A DNA stretch of 64,000 bases from assembly GCF_019266065.1 (NCBI RefSeq), contig NZ_LPNR01000105.1, positions 59,023 through 123,022 on the forward strand, written 5' to 3'. Position numbers and translations under genes: made by a program. Position 1 is the first letter of the stretch. The number at the start of each line of letters is the position of its first letter. Shown in pieces: positions 37,330 through 45,488 of this stretch. The notes beneath the pieces were generated by a model. It made no database searches. It was given only the letters and a program-made list of their open reading frames with translations, and had not been told where the DNA came from. The stretch is from Nocardia sp. MH4. Lineage in GTDB: Bacteria > Actinomycetota > Actinomycetes > Mycobacteriales > Mycobacteriaceae.

Positions 37330-37815
37330 ATGGCTGCAGCACTGTGCCCCGGCTCCTTCGACCCGGTCACCAACGGTCACCTCGACGTGTTCGCTCGCGC
37401 GGCCGCGCAGTTCGACGAGGTGATCGTCACCGTGATGGTGAACCCCAAGAAGCAGGGCATGTTCACCGTCGACGAGCGCATCGAACTGCTGCGCGAGTCG
37501 GTCGCCCATCTGCCCAATGTGCGCGTGGCGTCCTGGCAGGGTCTGCTGGTCGACTTCGCCAAGCAGGAGGGCGTCGGCGCGATCGTCAAGGGTCTGCGCG
37601 ACGCGGGCGACTTCGGCTACGAGCTCCAGATGGCCCAGATGAACCACAAGCTGGCCGGTGTCGACACCTTCTTCATCGCCACCAACCCGTCGCTGAGCTT
37701 CCTGTCCAGCTCCCTGGTGAAGGAAGTCGCGGCCTACGGTGGCGACGTCAGCGACATGCTCCCGCCCGCGGTGCACAAGCGCCTGCTCGACCGCCTGGCC
37801 GAGCGTCGCGGCTAG
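37330..37815 (+). CDS. coaD: Phosphopantetheine adenylyltransferase
   Basis: Transfers AMP from ATP to 4'-phosphopantetheine, the penultimate step of coenzyme A synthesis. The protein is 161 residues. [19 protein letters not shown] contains the T/HxGH nucleotidyltransferase motif, and [20 protein letters not shown] carries the second, SSSxVKE-type motif. [20 protein letters not shown] is the conserved substrate loop. Start chosen at ATG 37330. It is the last gene of the pyc-rsmD-coaD run and faces the convergent GtrA gene. Confidence 0.96.
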   Translation: MAAALCPGSFDPVTNGHLDVFARAAAQFDEVIVTVMVNPKKQGMFTVDERIELLRESVAHLPNVRVASWQGLLVDFAKQEGVGAIVKGLRDAGDFGYELQMAQMNHKLAGVDTFFIATNPSLSFLSSSLVKEVAAYGGDVSDMLPPAVHKRLLDRLAERRG

Positions 37816-37837
37816 CGGGCTCGGCCGCGCGTCGCTG

Positions 37838-38368
37838 CTAGAAGACCAGGCCGCGCAGAGCCAGGAACCGCATGCCGCCGACCGCGGCGGTGATGGCGAG
37901 GACGGCGAGTGCCTGCACGCTGTCACCCAGGCCGGGCGCCCACACGCCGAGGGCGGCCAGGCCCGCCGTCGTGATGCCGAGACCGAGCAGCGCCAGGCCG
38001 CCGCCTTCCCATTGCGCCGTGAACCAGGTGACCCGGTCTGCGGCGTGGAAGGTGAGCTGGCGGTGCAGTTCGTTGGCGATCACGGTGCTGACCACCGAGC
38101 CGGCGACATTGGCGATCAGCGGGCCGACGCCGTGCATGGCGAAGAACAGCAGCACGTAGGCGATATTGCTGGAGCCGCCGACCAGGGCGAAGCGGATGAG
38201 CTGGGGGAGCGCGCGGTCGCCGCGCAGGTAGGTGAGGGTTCGGTCGACCCGCGGGCGCACCGCGGGGGCGGGTGTAGCGGCGGGAACGGCGGGGAACGTT
38301 CCGATCCAGGGTGTGAACATGCCCGCGACGTGGGACACCGAAGGTCTCGGTGTTTCGAGGACGGTCAT
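37838..38368 (-). CDS. GtrA-family membrane protein
   Basis: A 176-residue membrane protein. After about 45 polar, proline-rich residues come four hydrophobic segments, starting LIRFALVGGSSNIAYVLLFF, with GPLIANVAGSVVSTVIANEL as the second; both are typical of the GtrA family. These small proteins are thought to move polyprenyl-linked sugars across the membrane for envelope polysaccharide glycosylation. No glycosyltransferase is adjacent, so its partner is elsewhere. ATG at 38368 has a cggag site; a TTG at 38386 would add six residues. The family call is good; the function is an inference. Confidence 0.8.
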   Translation of the reverse strand: MTVLETPRPSVSHVAGMFTPWIGTFPAVPAATPAPAVRPRVDRTLTYLRGDRALPQLIRFALVGGSSNIAYVLLFFAMHGVGPLIANVAGSVVSTVIANELHRQLTFHAADRVTWFTAQWEGGGLALLGLGITTAGLAALGVWAPGLGDSVQALAVLAITAAVGGMRFLALRGLVF

Positions 38369-38470
38369 GGTCGACTCCGATCGCAATGAACGAGCGTCGA
38401 GGAGTACAACAGCAATAAACGTGCAGTGCTTCCCGGCGGACGGCGTTGTCGTGCCTACCGATGGTAGCGG

Positions 38471-38493
38471 AAGTGGAGGGATTCACTCCACTT
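38471..38493. promoter_or_regulatory. Palindrome upstream of sepIVA
   Basis: aagtggag (38471-38478) and ctccactt (38486-38493) form a perfect 8-bp inverted repeat with 7-nt spacing, in the 251-bp gap between divergent gtrA and sepIVA. It could be an operator for either gene. Confidence 0.35.
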
Positions 38494-38619
38494 GATATCT
38501 GTGCGATCTAGGACACTCTCGCGACACACCGCGACGACATTCGGAACACGCGCCGCCGACGGGCACACTGGGCCACGGCGGTAGTGGTTTCGCCGTGAGC
38601 AAGCAGGAGGGTAGTGAGC

Positions 38620-39393
38620 ATGTATCGCGTATTCGAAGCACTCGACGAACTGGTCGCCATCGTCGAAGAGGCGCGCGGCATCCCGCCGACTCGCAGCTGC
38701 ATCGTGCCGCGCGGCGATGTCCTCGAACTGCTCGACGACGTCCGCGACGCCCTGCCCGGTGAGCTCGACGACGCCCAGGACGTCCTCGATCATCGCGACA
38801 AGATCGTCGGCGACGCCCGCGCCGGCGCCGAGACCACCATCACCTCGGCCAACGACCAGGCGCGTACCACCATCGAGAACGCCCGCGCCGAGGCCGACCG
38901 CATCCTCGCCGACGCCAAGGCGCACGCCGACCGGATGGTCGCCGAGGCCACCACGCACGCCGATCGTCTGGTCGCGACCGCGCAGGCCGAGGCCGAGCAG
39001 GTGATCGCCGACGGCAACGCCGAGTACGACGAACTGACCAGCCGCGCCCAGATCGACGCCGACCGGGCCATCCAGGCGGGCAAGGACTCCTACGAGCGCT
39101 CAGTCGCCGACGGCAAGGCCGAGCAGGCCCGGCTGGTCGCCCAGACCGAGGTCGTGCGGGCCGCGCACGCCGAGTCGGCGCGCCTGATCGACGACGCCCA
39201 GGCCGAGGCCGACCGGGTCCGCGCCGAATGCGACGACTACGTCGACGAGCAGATGGCCGATTTCGGTGGCAGGCTCGCCGCGATGGAGGAGACGCTGAGC
39301 ACCACGCGGCGCACGATCACCCGCGGTCGCCAGCAGATGCGCGGCGGTCAGGCGGCCGAATACCCGGAATACGCCGCCGAGCACCGGCGCTGA
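38620..39393 (+). CDS. sepIVA: SepIVA-like DivIVA-domain septation protein
   Basis: A 257-residue protein matching the Rv2927c/SepIVA type, a coiled-coil protein of the mycobacterial division machinery. MYRVFEALDELVAIVEEARG is the short DivIVA-like N-terminal segment. From about residue 65 to 220 it is almost pure alanine/glutamate/arginine heptad helix with spaced AEADR-type units (for example AHADRMVAEATTHADRL). The C-terminal 35 residues are basic. ATG at 38620 lies 9 nt after aggagg; GTG two codons earlier is too close to it. It sits upstream of the DUF177-rpmF-rnc operon as in M. tuberculosis. Confidence 0.85.
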   Translation: MYRVFEALDELVAIVEEARGIPPTRSCIVPRGDVLELLDDVRDALPGELDDAQDVLDHRDKIVGDARAGAETTITSANDQARTTIENARAEADRILADAKAHADRMVAEATTHADRLVATAQAEAEQVIADGNAEYDELTSRAQIDADRAIQAGKDSYERSVADGKAEQARLVAQTEVVRAAHAESARLIDDAQAEADRVRAECDDYVDEQMADFGGRLAAMEETLSTTRRTITRGRQQMRGGQAAEYPEYAAEHRR

Positions 39394-39432
39394 CCGCACT
39401 CCCGCGTTTTGAGTTCCGACGGGGTCCTGCCG

Positions 39433-39438
39433 TACTGT
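39433..39438 (+). promoter_or_regulatory. -10 box TACTGT upstream of the DUF177 gene
   Basis: TACTGT would start transcription near 39445, downstream of the GTG at 39442. That argues for the ATG at 39481 as the true start of the DUF177 gene. Confidence 0.4.
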
Positions 39439-39480
39439 TGAGTGGTTGCCCAAATCCCCTCAGAAGTAAGTGAGTCAGTG

Positions 39481-40164
39481 ATGCCCGCCGCTTCCGGTTC
39501 GCCGTCGCGTCCGCACAAGACCAGTGGTCCTGTGTCCGACGCGGGCTTCGTGCTGGATGTCCGCAGCCTCGGCCGTCGGCCGGGGACCATGCGGGAGCTG
39601 CGTCGCACCGTCACCGACCATGAGCGGCTGGGTCTGGATCTGATCGCCATCCCGGCCGACGCCGCGGTGGAACTCGACCTGCAGTTGCAGGCCGTCTCGG
39701 AGGGTGTGCTGGTCACCGGCACGGCGTCCGGGCCGACGGTGGGGGAGTGCTCGCGCTGCCTGGAACCGTTCGACGACCAGGTCGAGATTCGTCTGACGGA
39801 GCTGTTCGCGTATCCGGACAGCACCACCGAGCAGACGACCGAGGACGACGAGGTCTACCGCATGGAAGACGACCTCATCGACCTCGAGCCGGTGATCCTC
39901 GACGCCATCGGGCTGGAGCTTCCGCTGCAGCCGCTGTGCACCCCGAACTGCGCGGGCCTGTGCCCCGAGTGCGGTGTGCGGATGGCGATTGCGGGTCCTG
40001 ATCACGGGCATGAGATACTGGACCCTCGCTGGGCCAAGTTGGCGAGTTTCGCCGCAGAGGCGCCCGGCACCGGCGACCCCGCTGAGGGTTCCACCACCCC
40101 AGACCGATCCGCTCCCGTGGCAAACGATGCCCACGTGGCCAGCGAAAACACAGAGGAGAAGTAG
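39481..40164 (+). CDS. YceD/DUF177 protein, probable 23S rRNA processing factor
   Basis: A 227-residue protein of the YceD family, implicated in 23S rRNA accumulation and usually encoded next to rpm[20 protein letters not shown] and [16 protein letters not shown] open the domain. [14 protein letters not shown] carries one CxxC, and [14 protein letters not shown] carries a second cluster likely to bind zinc. A 40-residue Asp/Thr/Ser-rich tail follows. rpmF starts 3 bp after the stop. ATG at 39481 is preferred; the frame is open to GTG 39442. Confidence 0.85.
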   Translation: MPAASGSPSRPHKTSGPVSDAGFVLDVRSLGRRPGTMRELRRTVTDHERLGLDLIAIPADAAVELDLQLQAVSEGVLVTGTASGPTVGECSRCLEPFDDQVEIRLTELFAYPDSTTEQTTEDDEVYRMEDDLIDLEPVILDAIGLELPLQPLCTPNCAGLCPECGVRMAIAGPDHGHEILDPRWAKLASFAAEAPGTGDPAEGSTTPDRSAPVANDAHVASENTEEK

Positions 40165-40166
40165 CC

Positions 40167-40349
40167 GTGGCTGTTCCCAAGCGCCGGATGTCCCGTTCCA
40201 ACACCCGGTCGCGGCGCAGCCAGTGGAAGGCCGTCGCGCCGACCCTGGTCACCTGCCCGAACCGTGCCTGCGGTGAGAAGACCCTCCCGCACATCGCGTG
40301 CCCGTCCTGCGGCACCTACAAGGGCCGCCAGGTCACTGCTGCTGTCTGA
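40167..40349 (+). CDS. rpmF: 50S ribosomal protein L32
   Basis: A 60-residue large-subunit ribosomal protein. [19 protein letters not shown] is the L32 N-terminus. Four cysteines ([20 protein letters not shown]) form the zinc ribbon. GTG start with a gaggaga site. It lies between the DUF177 gene and rnc with 2-3 bp gaps, the widely conserved order. Confidence 0.96.
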   Translation: MAVPKRRMSRSNTRSRRSQWKAVAPTLVTCPNRACGEKTLPHIACPSCGTYKGRQVTAAV

Positions 40350-40352
40350 TTC

Positions 40353-41096
40353 GTGACAGCCAGCAAAGACACCGCGGGCTCGGCCGATCACGCCAGCCTG
40401 CTCACCGCACTCGGTGTCGACGTACGACCGGAGCTTCTGCGCCTCGCGCTGACGCACCGGTCGTACGCGTACGAGAACGGTGGTTTGCCGACCAACGAGC
40501 GCCTCGAGTTCCTCGGCGACTCGGTTCTCGGTCTGAGCATCACCGAGCGCCTCTACACCGAGCACCCCGAGAAGTCCGAGGGCGAGCTCGCGAAGCTGCG
40601 CGCCAGCGTGGTGAACATGCACGCGCTCGCCGAGGTGGCGCGTGGTCTCGGTGACGGCGGACTCGGTCAGTACCTGCTGCTCGGCAAGGGCGAAGAGCTC
40701 ACCGGCGGCCGTGACAAGCCGAGCATCCTCGCCGACGGCATGGAGTCCCTGCTCGGCGCCGTGCATCTCGAGCACGGCATCGAGGTGGCCCGTGGGGTCG
40801 TGTTGCGCCTGTTCGCCGAACTGCTCGAGCGCGGCCCCCGCATGGGCGCCGGCCTCGACTGGAAGACCAGCCTGCAGGAGCTCACCGCCGAGCGTGGCCT
40901 CGGCGTGCCCAATTACGAGATCACCTCCACCGGCCCGGACCACAACAAGGAGTTCACCGCGACCACGGTGATCGCCGGTCGTCCGTACGGGCAGGGCGTC
41001 GGCCGCTCCAAGAAGGAAGCCGAGCAGAAGGCCGCGGGCACCGCCTACAAGGCACTCACCGCCGAAACCTCCGTCGAATCCTCCGACGAAGCCTGA
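40353..41096 (+). CDS. rnc: Ribonuclease III
   Basis: Cleaves double-stranded RNA in rRNA and mRNA processing. The protein is 247 residues. [13 protein letters not shown] and the signature [14 protein letters not shown] (Asn48 onward) hold metal-binding acidic residues, and [17 protein letters not shown] holds the second set. The double-stranded RNA-binding domain starts near residue 165 ([14 protein letters not shown]) and ends [22 protein letters not shown] at 40353 starts 3 bp after rpmF. mutM follows after 3 bp. Confidence 0.96.
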   Translation: MTASKDTAGSADHASLLTALGVDVRPELLRLALTHRSYAYENGGLPTNERLEFLGDSVLGLSITERLYTEHPEKSEGELAKLRASVVNMHALAEVARGLGDGGLGQYLLLGKGEELTGGRDKPSILADGMESLLGAVHLEHGIEVARGVVLRLFAELLERGPRMGAGLDWKTSLQELTAERGLGVPNYEITSTGPDHNKEFTATTVIAGRPYGQGVGRSKKEAEQKAAGTAYKALTAETSVESSDEA

Positions 41097-41099
41097 CCC

Positions 41100-41960
41100 G
41101 TGCCCGAACTGCCCGAAGTCGAGGTGGTGCGGCGCGGTTTGGCCGATCACGCGGTCGGCCGGGCGATCGATGCCGTCACCGTCACCCACCCCCGGGCCGT
41201 GCGCAGGCACGTGGCGGGCGGCGCCGATCTGGCGGCCCGGCTCACCGGTCTGAAGATCGAGGGCGCGCAGCGCCGCGGCAAGTACCTGTGGCTCACCTTC
41301 GACGAGCCGGACACCGCCTTGGTCGTCCATCTGGGCATGAGCGGGCAGATGCTCGTTCAGCCCGCGGACGCCCCGGTCGAGAAGCACGCCCACATCCGCG
41401 CCGTCCTCGGGGACGGCAGTGAGCTGCGGTTCGTCGACCAGCGCACCTTCGGCGGCTGGGCGCTGGCCGATCTCGTCGAGGTCGACGGCACCGTGGTCCC
41501 GGACTCCGTCGCCCACATCGCCCGCGATCCGCTGGATCCGCGCTTCGACGCCGAGGCCGTGGTCGCGGCGATCCGGGCCAAGAACACCGAGATCAAGCGG
41601 GTGCTGCTCGATCAGACCGTGGTGTCGGGCATCGGCAACATCTACGCCGACGAGGCGCTGTGGCGGGCCGGTCTGCACGGTACCCGGGTGGCCGCCGAGC
41701 TCACCCGGCCGGTGGTGCGCCGGCTGCTCGAGGGCGTCGGCGCGGTCATGAACGAGGCGCTGGCCGTCGGCGGTACCTCCTTCGACGCGCTGTATGTGAA
41801 CGTGAACGGCGAATCCGGCTATTTCTCCCGGTCGCTGGCCGCTTACGGCCGTGCGAACGAGCCGTGTGACCGGTGTGGCGCGCTGCTGATCCGCGAACAA
41901 TTCATGAATCGCTCGTCGTTTTCCTGCCCGAAGTGTCAGCGGAAGCCTCGCCGCCGCTGA
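41100..41960 (+). CDS. mutM: Formamidopyrimidine-DNA glycosylase
   Basis: Removes 8-oxoguanine and formamidopyrimidines from DNA and cuts the abasic site. It has 286 residues. [13 protein letters not shown] supplies the catalytic Pro/Glu N-terminus exposed after methionine removal. [23 protein letters not shown] holds the conserved lysine loop (split here by the length limit: KYLWLTF ... HLGMSGQ). [15 protein letters not shown] is the helix-two-turn-helix, and [19 protein letters not shown] followed by CPKCQ is the zinc finger. GTG start. Synteny with mycobacteria is interrupted after this gene. Confidence 0.95.
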   Translation: MPELPEVEVVRRGLADHAVGRAIDAVTVTHPRAVRRHVAGGADLAARLTGLKIEGAQRRGKYLWLTFDEPDTALVVHLGMSGQMLVQPADAPVEKHAHIRAVLGDGSELRFVDQRTFGGWALADLVEVDGTVVPDSVAHIARDPLDPRFDAEAVVAAIRAKNTEIKRVLLDQTVVSGIGNIYADEALWRAGLHGTRVAAELTRPVVRRLLEGVGAVMNEALAVGGTSFDALYVNVNGESGYFSRSLAAYGRANEPCDRCGALLIREQFMNRSSFSCPKCQRKPRRR

Positions 41961-42023
41961 TCCGGGCACGCTACCGTTTCTCCTGACAGGTCGTATCGGA
42001 CCGGGTCCGTGCAGGAGGACGTT

Positions 42024-42605
42024 ATGCGCAAGCTGACCTATTTCGTGGCATCGACGATCGACGGATTCATCGCCGCCGAGGACGGGACCCTGGACTTCTT
42101 CCCGGTGGGCGGCGACCACGGGCCCGCGATCATCTCGCAGTATCCCGAGACCCTGCCGACCAAGGTGCGCGAGGCACGCGGCATCGCGGCGGGCAATGTC
42201 TACTTCGACACCGTGATCATGGGCCGCAAGACCCATGACTTCGGGGTGCGCACCGGCACCGCCAGCCCCTACGAGCACCTGCGCCAGTTCGTGGTGTCCA
42301 CGACGCTGCCCGAGCCGCCGGCGCCCGGGGTCGAGCTGATCACCGCCGACCCGATCGCCGCCGTGCGCGAGCTCAAACGGGAGTCGGGGCTGGGAATCTG
42401 GCTGTGCGGCGGCGGTGAGCTGGCGCAGACGCTGCTGCCCGAGATCGACCAGGTGTTCCTCAAGCTGCATCCGGTGGTGCTCGGCACCGGCCGTCCGCTG
42501 TTCGGCGGTGGCGCGAAACTGCCCGAGCCGGAACGCTTCCGGGTGATCACCAGTCGCGTGTACGCCGACGGTGTCGCCTTCCTCAAGTACGGCCGGATCG
42601 GGTAG
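42024..42605 (+). CDS. RibD C-terminal / dihydrofolate reductase-like protein
   Basis: A 193-residue single-domain protein with the DHFR-like fold of the RibD C-terminal family. LTYFVASTIDGFIAAEDGTL is the N-terminal NADPH-binding strand, VIMGRKTHDFG the middle motif, IWLCGGGELAQTLLPEID the conserved GGG loop, and FLKLHPVVLGTGRPLFGGG the C-terminal motif. Stand-alone proteins of this family are mostly of unknown substrate; it need not make riboflavin. A caggagg site decides ATG at 42024. The PHP gene follows after 5 bp, so the two may be co-transcribed. Confidence 0.8.
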   Translation: MRKLTYFVASTIDGFIAAEDGTLDFFPVGGDHGPAIISQYPETLPTKVREARGIAAGNVYFDTVIMGRKTHDFGVRTGTASPYEHLRQFVVSTTLPEPPAPGVELITADPIAAVRELKRESGLGIWLCGGGELAQTLLPEIDQVFLKLHPVVLGTGRPLFGGGAKLPEPERFRVITSRVYADGVAFLKYGRIG

Positions 42606-42610
42606 CGCCG

Positions 42611-43645
42611 ATGACGGCGGCGGGTCCGGGTCCGGTGGCGGCGCTGCGCGAGATCGGTTTCTGGCTCGAGCGATCGCGCGCCGAGACCCATCGGGTGAAG
42701 GCGTATCGCCGTGCCGCCGACGTCGTCGACGAACTCTCGGAGTCCGAGCGGGCGACCCGCGCGAGCGAGCACAGCTGGCGGGACCTGCCCGGCATCGGCC
42801 CCAAGACCGCCGCCGTCATCGAACAGGCCTGCGCCGGTGCGGTTCCCGACTACCTGGCCGAGCTGCGCGGGGCCGCCCGCCCCATCGCCCCGGCCGGTGA
42901 TCCGCTGCGCACCCTGCTGCGCGGTGACCTGCACACCCATTCGGACTGGTCCGACGGCGGTAGCCCGATCGCGGAGATGATGGGCGTGGCCGCCGCGCTC
43001 GGCCACGAATACTGTGCGTTGACCGATCACTCGCCGCGGCTCAAGGTCGCCAACGGTCTGTCCGCCGACCGTCTGCTGCGCCAGCTCGACGTGATCGCCG
43101 GCCTCCAGGAGCAGCTGGCGCCGTTTCGCATCCTCACCGGCATCGAGGTCGACATCCTCGACGACGGCACCCTCGACCAGCGCGCCGAGCTGTTGGAACG
43201 CCTCGATATCGTTGTCGCCAGCGTGCATTCACATCTGCGCGACGACAGCGCCACTATGACAAAGCGCATGGTCTACGCCGTGGCGAACCCGAATGTCGAC
43301 GTCCTCGGCCACTGCACCGGCCGGCTCGTCGAAGGCGGTCGCGGCACCCGCCCCGAGTCCAGCTTCGACGCCGAACTCGTCTTCGAGGCCTGCCGCAAGT
43401 ACGGCACCGCCGTCGAGATCAACAGCCGCCCCGAACGCCGTGACCCGCCCGGGCGGTTGATCGACCTCGCCGTCGAGATGGGCTGCCATTTCAGTATCGA
43501 CACCGACGCCCACGCCCCCGGCCAGTTGGCGTGGCAGGGGTACGGGTGCGAGCGCGCGCTGGCCCACGGCGTCCCCGCCGAGCGGGTGATCAACACCTGG
43601 GCGGTCGACGAGCTGCTGAGCTGGTGCGCGACGACCACCGGATGA
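42611..43645 (+). CDS. PHP-domain phosphoesterase with N-terminal helix-hairpin-helix
   Basis: A 344-residue protein resembling the C-terminal half of PolX without the polymerase. An N-terminal region with RAETHRVKAYRRAADVV and DLPGIGPKTAAVIEQA is a helix-hairpin-helix-type DNA-binding unit. From about residue 103 the PHP domain follows: LRGDLHTHSDWSDGG, EYCALTDHS, ILTGIEVDILDDG, VVASVHSH, DVLGHCTGR and SIDTDAHAPGQLAW supply the metal-binding histidines and acids. It is a probable metal-dependent phosphoesterase, perhaps acting on DNA ends or nucleotides. It belongs to the segment inserted between mutM and osmC. Confidence 0.8.
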   Translation: MTAAGPGPVAALREIGFWLERSRAETHRVKAYRRAADVVDELSESERATRASEHSWRDLPGIGPKTAAVIEQACAGAVPDYLAELRGAARPIAPAGDPLRTLLRGDLHTHSDWSDGGSPIAEMMGVAAALGHEYCALTDHSPRLKVANGLSADRLLRQLDVIAGLQEQLAPFRILTGIEVDILDDGTLDQRAELLERLDIVVASVHSHLRDDSATMTKRMVYAVANPNVDVLGHCTGRLVEGGRGTRPESSFDAELVFEACRKYGTAVEINSRPERRDPPGRLIDLAVEMGCHFSIDTDAHAPGQLAWQGYGCERALAHGVPAERVINTWAVDELLSWCATTTG

Positions 43646-43740
43646 AGACTCGCCGAACAACCGGCGCCGGACGCCGCGGTGGCGGATCGACCTGATAGAC
43701 AGTCGGTTACAGGAATCCGGGGTGTGGGGGAGGGGAGCCG

Positions 43741-45225
43741 ATGGGCGAGTTCCCGATCGAAATCGTGCTGTCGGCACTCGGTCTGTTCGTGGCGACGGCC
43801 GCGTTCCTGCGGGAGTTCGTCTTCGTCGGTCGCAAGCGCCTCGGCTACCGCGTGCAGATGAACACCCCGGCCAGCCGGGTCCAGCTCGCCGACCCCCACG
43901 GCGGGGCCACCGGGGGCAACTCGGCGGCGGAGCCGGTGTCGGTGGTGCTGATCCGCATCGAGAACTACGGCTCCACGGTGATCGAGGCCGACGACTACGC
44001 CGGGGAGAGCCCGCGACTGCTGTTCCCGCACCACACGATCCGGGCGCTCGAGGTCACCGAGCGGGTCACCCGGACCGGGCAGTCGGTCACCGCGCTCAGC
44101 GACGCCCTGCGCGAGCTGGCCTCCAGCGTGGGCGCCGACAATGCCGCGCGGATCGTGCTGCCGAGCGAACGGCTCGAGCGCGGTGAGCACTACAAGGTGC
44201 TGGCGGTGCTGGCGGGTCCGACGCCCGATCCGCAGGACATCAACGCGGCGAAGGTGGTGACCAAGGCGGGCGGCCTCAAGGGCGGCCGGTTCGTCGAGAC
44301 CACCAGCCGCTCCGGCCGCGAGCCCGCGCTGCTCGGCCTGAGCGTGTTCCTCGCCCTGGTGGTGATGGTGCAGTTGCTGGCCACCGTGCTGCGCGGTGAT
44401 CCGCCGCCGCGCGACTGCGCCGCGGGTGAGTTGCGCGTCGTCGGTTCCACCGCGATGGCCCCGATGATCCGCAAGGCCGCGCACAACTACGAGAAGACCT
44501 GCACCGGAGCGCGATTCAGCTTCGATTTCGCTGGGACCGAACCCGGTCTGCGCACGATCACCAAGGCGGGTCCGACCCCGGACCTGCTCGCGATCGGCGA
44601 CGGCGCCAAGGGCACCTCGTTCGAGGCGCTCACCGAGCTACCGCTGGCACGTGGGTCGTTCTCGTTGGTCGTGCACCCGGGCGTCGGCCTGAAAGACCTC
44701 TCGACCCAGCAGATCCGGGACCTGTACCGGGGAAACATCAAGAACTGGAGCCAGATCGGCGGTCCCGATCTGCCGGTGGTCCTGATCGACCGGACCGCGG
44801 GCTCGGGCACTCGTCGGGCACTGGAATCGCGGCTGCTCGAGGACAACCGCAAGGTGTTCCGCTACACCAGCTGCATCGGCATGGCCGCGGGCGGCGAGCA
44901 GTGCGAGGTCGACGTCACCGACGAAGTGGCTACGTTTGTTGCCAAAATCCCTGGCGCGGTGGGATATCTGGAGACCTCGGCGGTCGGGGCGGAGACCAGG
45001 GCGGTCGCGATCGACGGGGTGAGCCCGACGCCCGAGACCATCCGGTCCGGTGCCTACCGGTTCACGGGCGTGGAGTACGCCTACACGCACGGTCCGATCG
45101 CCGGTGATTCGCTGGTCGCGCAGTTCTTGGACTATCTGACGCGGGGTAAGGCCAGGCTCACCATGACCGAGTTCGGCAACATCCCGTGCGTCGACCCGGT
45201 CGAACCGAAATTCTGTACGCCGTAG
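43741..45225 (+). CDS. Two-TM protein with extracytoplasmic PstS-like binding domain
   Basis: A 494-residue protein of unusual build. TM1 covers about residues 7-28. A predicted cytosolic segment of about 165 residues follows (VVLIRIENYGSTVIEADDY is its clearest strand-rich part). TM2 is at about 195-217 (LLGLSVFLALVVMVQLLATV). Residues 225-494 form a periplasmic phosphate-binding-protein-like domain: LRVVGSTAMAPMI, DFAGTEPGLRTI, LVVHPGVGLKDLSTQQIRD and the oxyanion loop DRTAGSGTRRALES are PstS-type. It has no signal peptide and no pst transport genes beside it. A sensor or scaffold role for an anion is an inference. A gggagggg site precedes ATG. Confidence 0.7.
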   Translation: MGEFPIEIVLSALGLFVATAAFLREFVFVGRKRLGYRVQMNTPASRVQLADPHGGATGGNSAAEPVSVVLIRIENYGSTVIEADDYAGESPRLLFPHHTIRALEVTERVTRTGQSVTALSDALRELASSVGADNAARIVLPSERLERGEHYKVLAVLAGPTPDPQDINAAKVVTKAGGLKGGRFVETTSRSGREPALLGLSVFLALVVMVQLLATVLRGDPPPRDCAAGELRVVGSTAMAPMIRKAAHNYEKTCTGARFSFDFAGTEPGLRTITKAGPTPDLLAIGDGAKGTSFEALTELPLARGSFSLVVHPGVGLKDLSTQQIRDLYRGNIKNWSQIGGPDLPVVLIDRTAGSGTRRALESRLLEDNRKVFRYTSCIGMAAGGEQCEVDVTDEVATFVAKIPGAVGYLETSAVGAETRAVAIDGVSPTPETIRSGAYRFTGVEYAYTHGPIAGDSLVAQFLDYLTRGKARLTMTEFGNIPCVDPVEPKFCTP

Positions 45226-45488
45226 ACCGCCTCTGACGGCGTAATCTCCTGTCTCGTTGGGCATTCGCCGACACGATTTGCCAGCAACCCGCTGGTTTAC
45301 TCCCCGGTAGCGGGGTACGTTCCACTACGGCCCCTCTGTTCAGCCGGGCACCCGCGTGGTGTGCTCCCCGTCTGGCCAGGCCAACCATGCCCCATGGACG
45401 GCGGTGAAGCTCTCGTCTCCACCCCCGCCGAGGCGGCCATCTCTTGTTCGCGCAAGTGTTGCGAGGTTGTGTCCCTGGAAGGAAGGTC

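Noticed and set aside
39442..39480. DUF177 start at GTG 39442
   Set aside because: A TACTGT -10 box would start the transcript after this codon; ATG 39481 is preferred.
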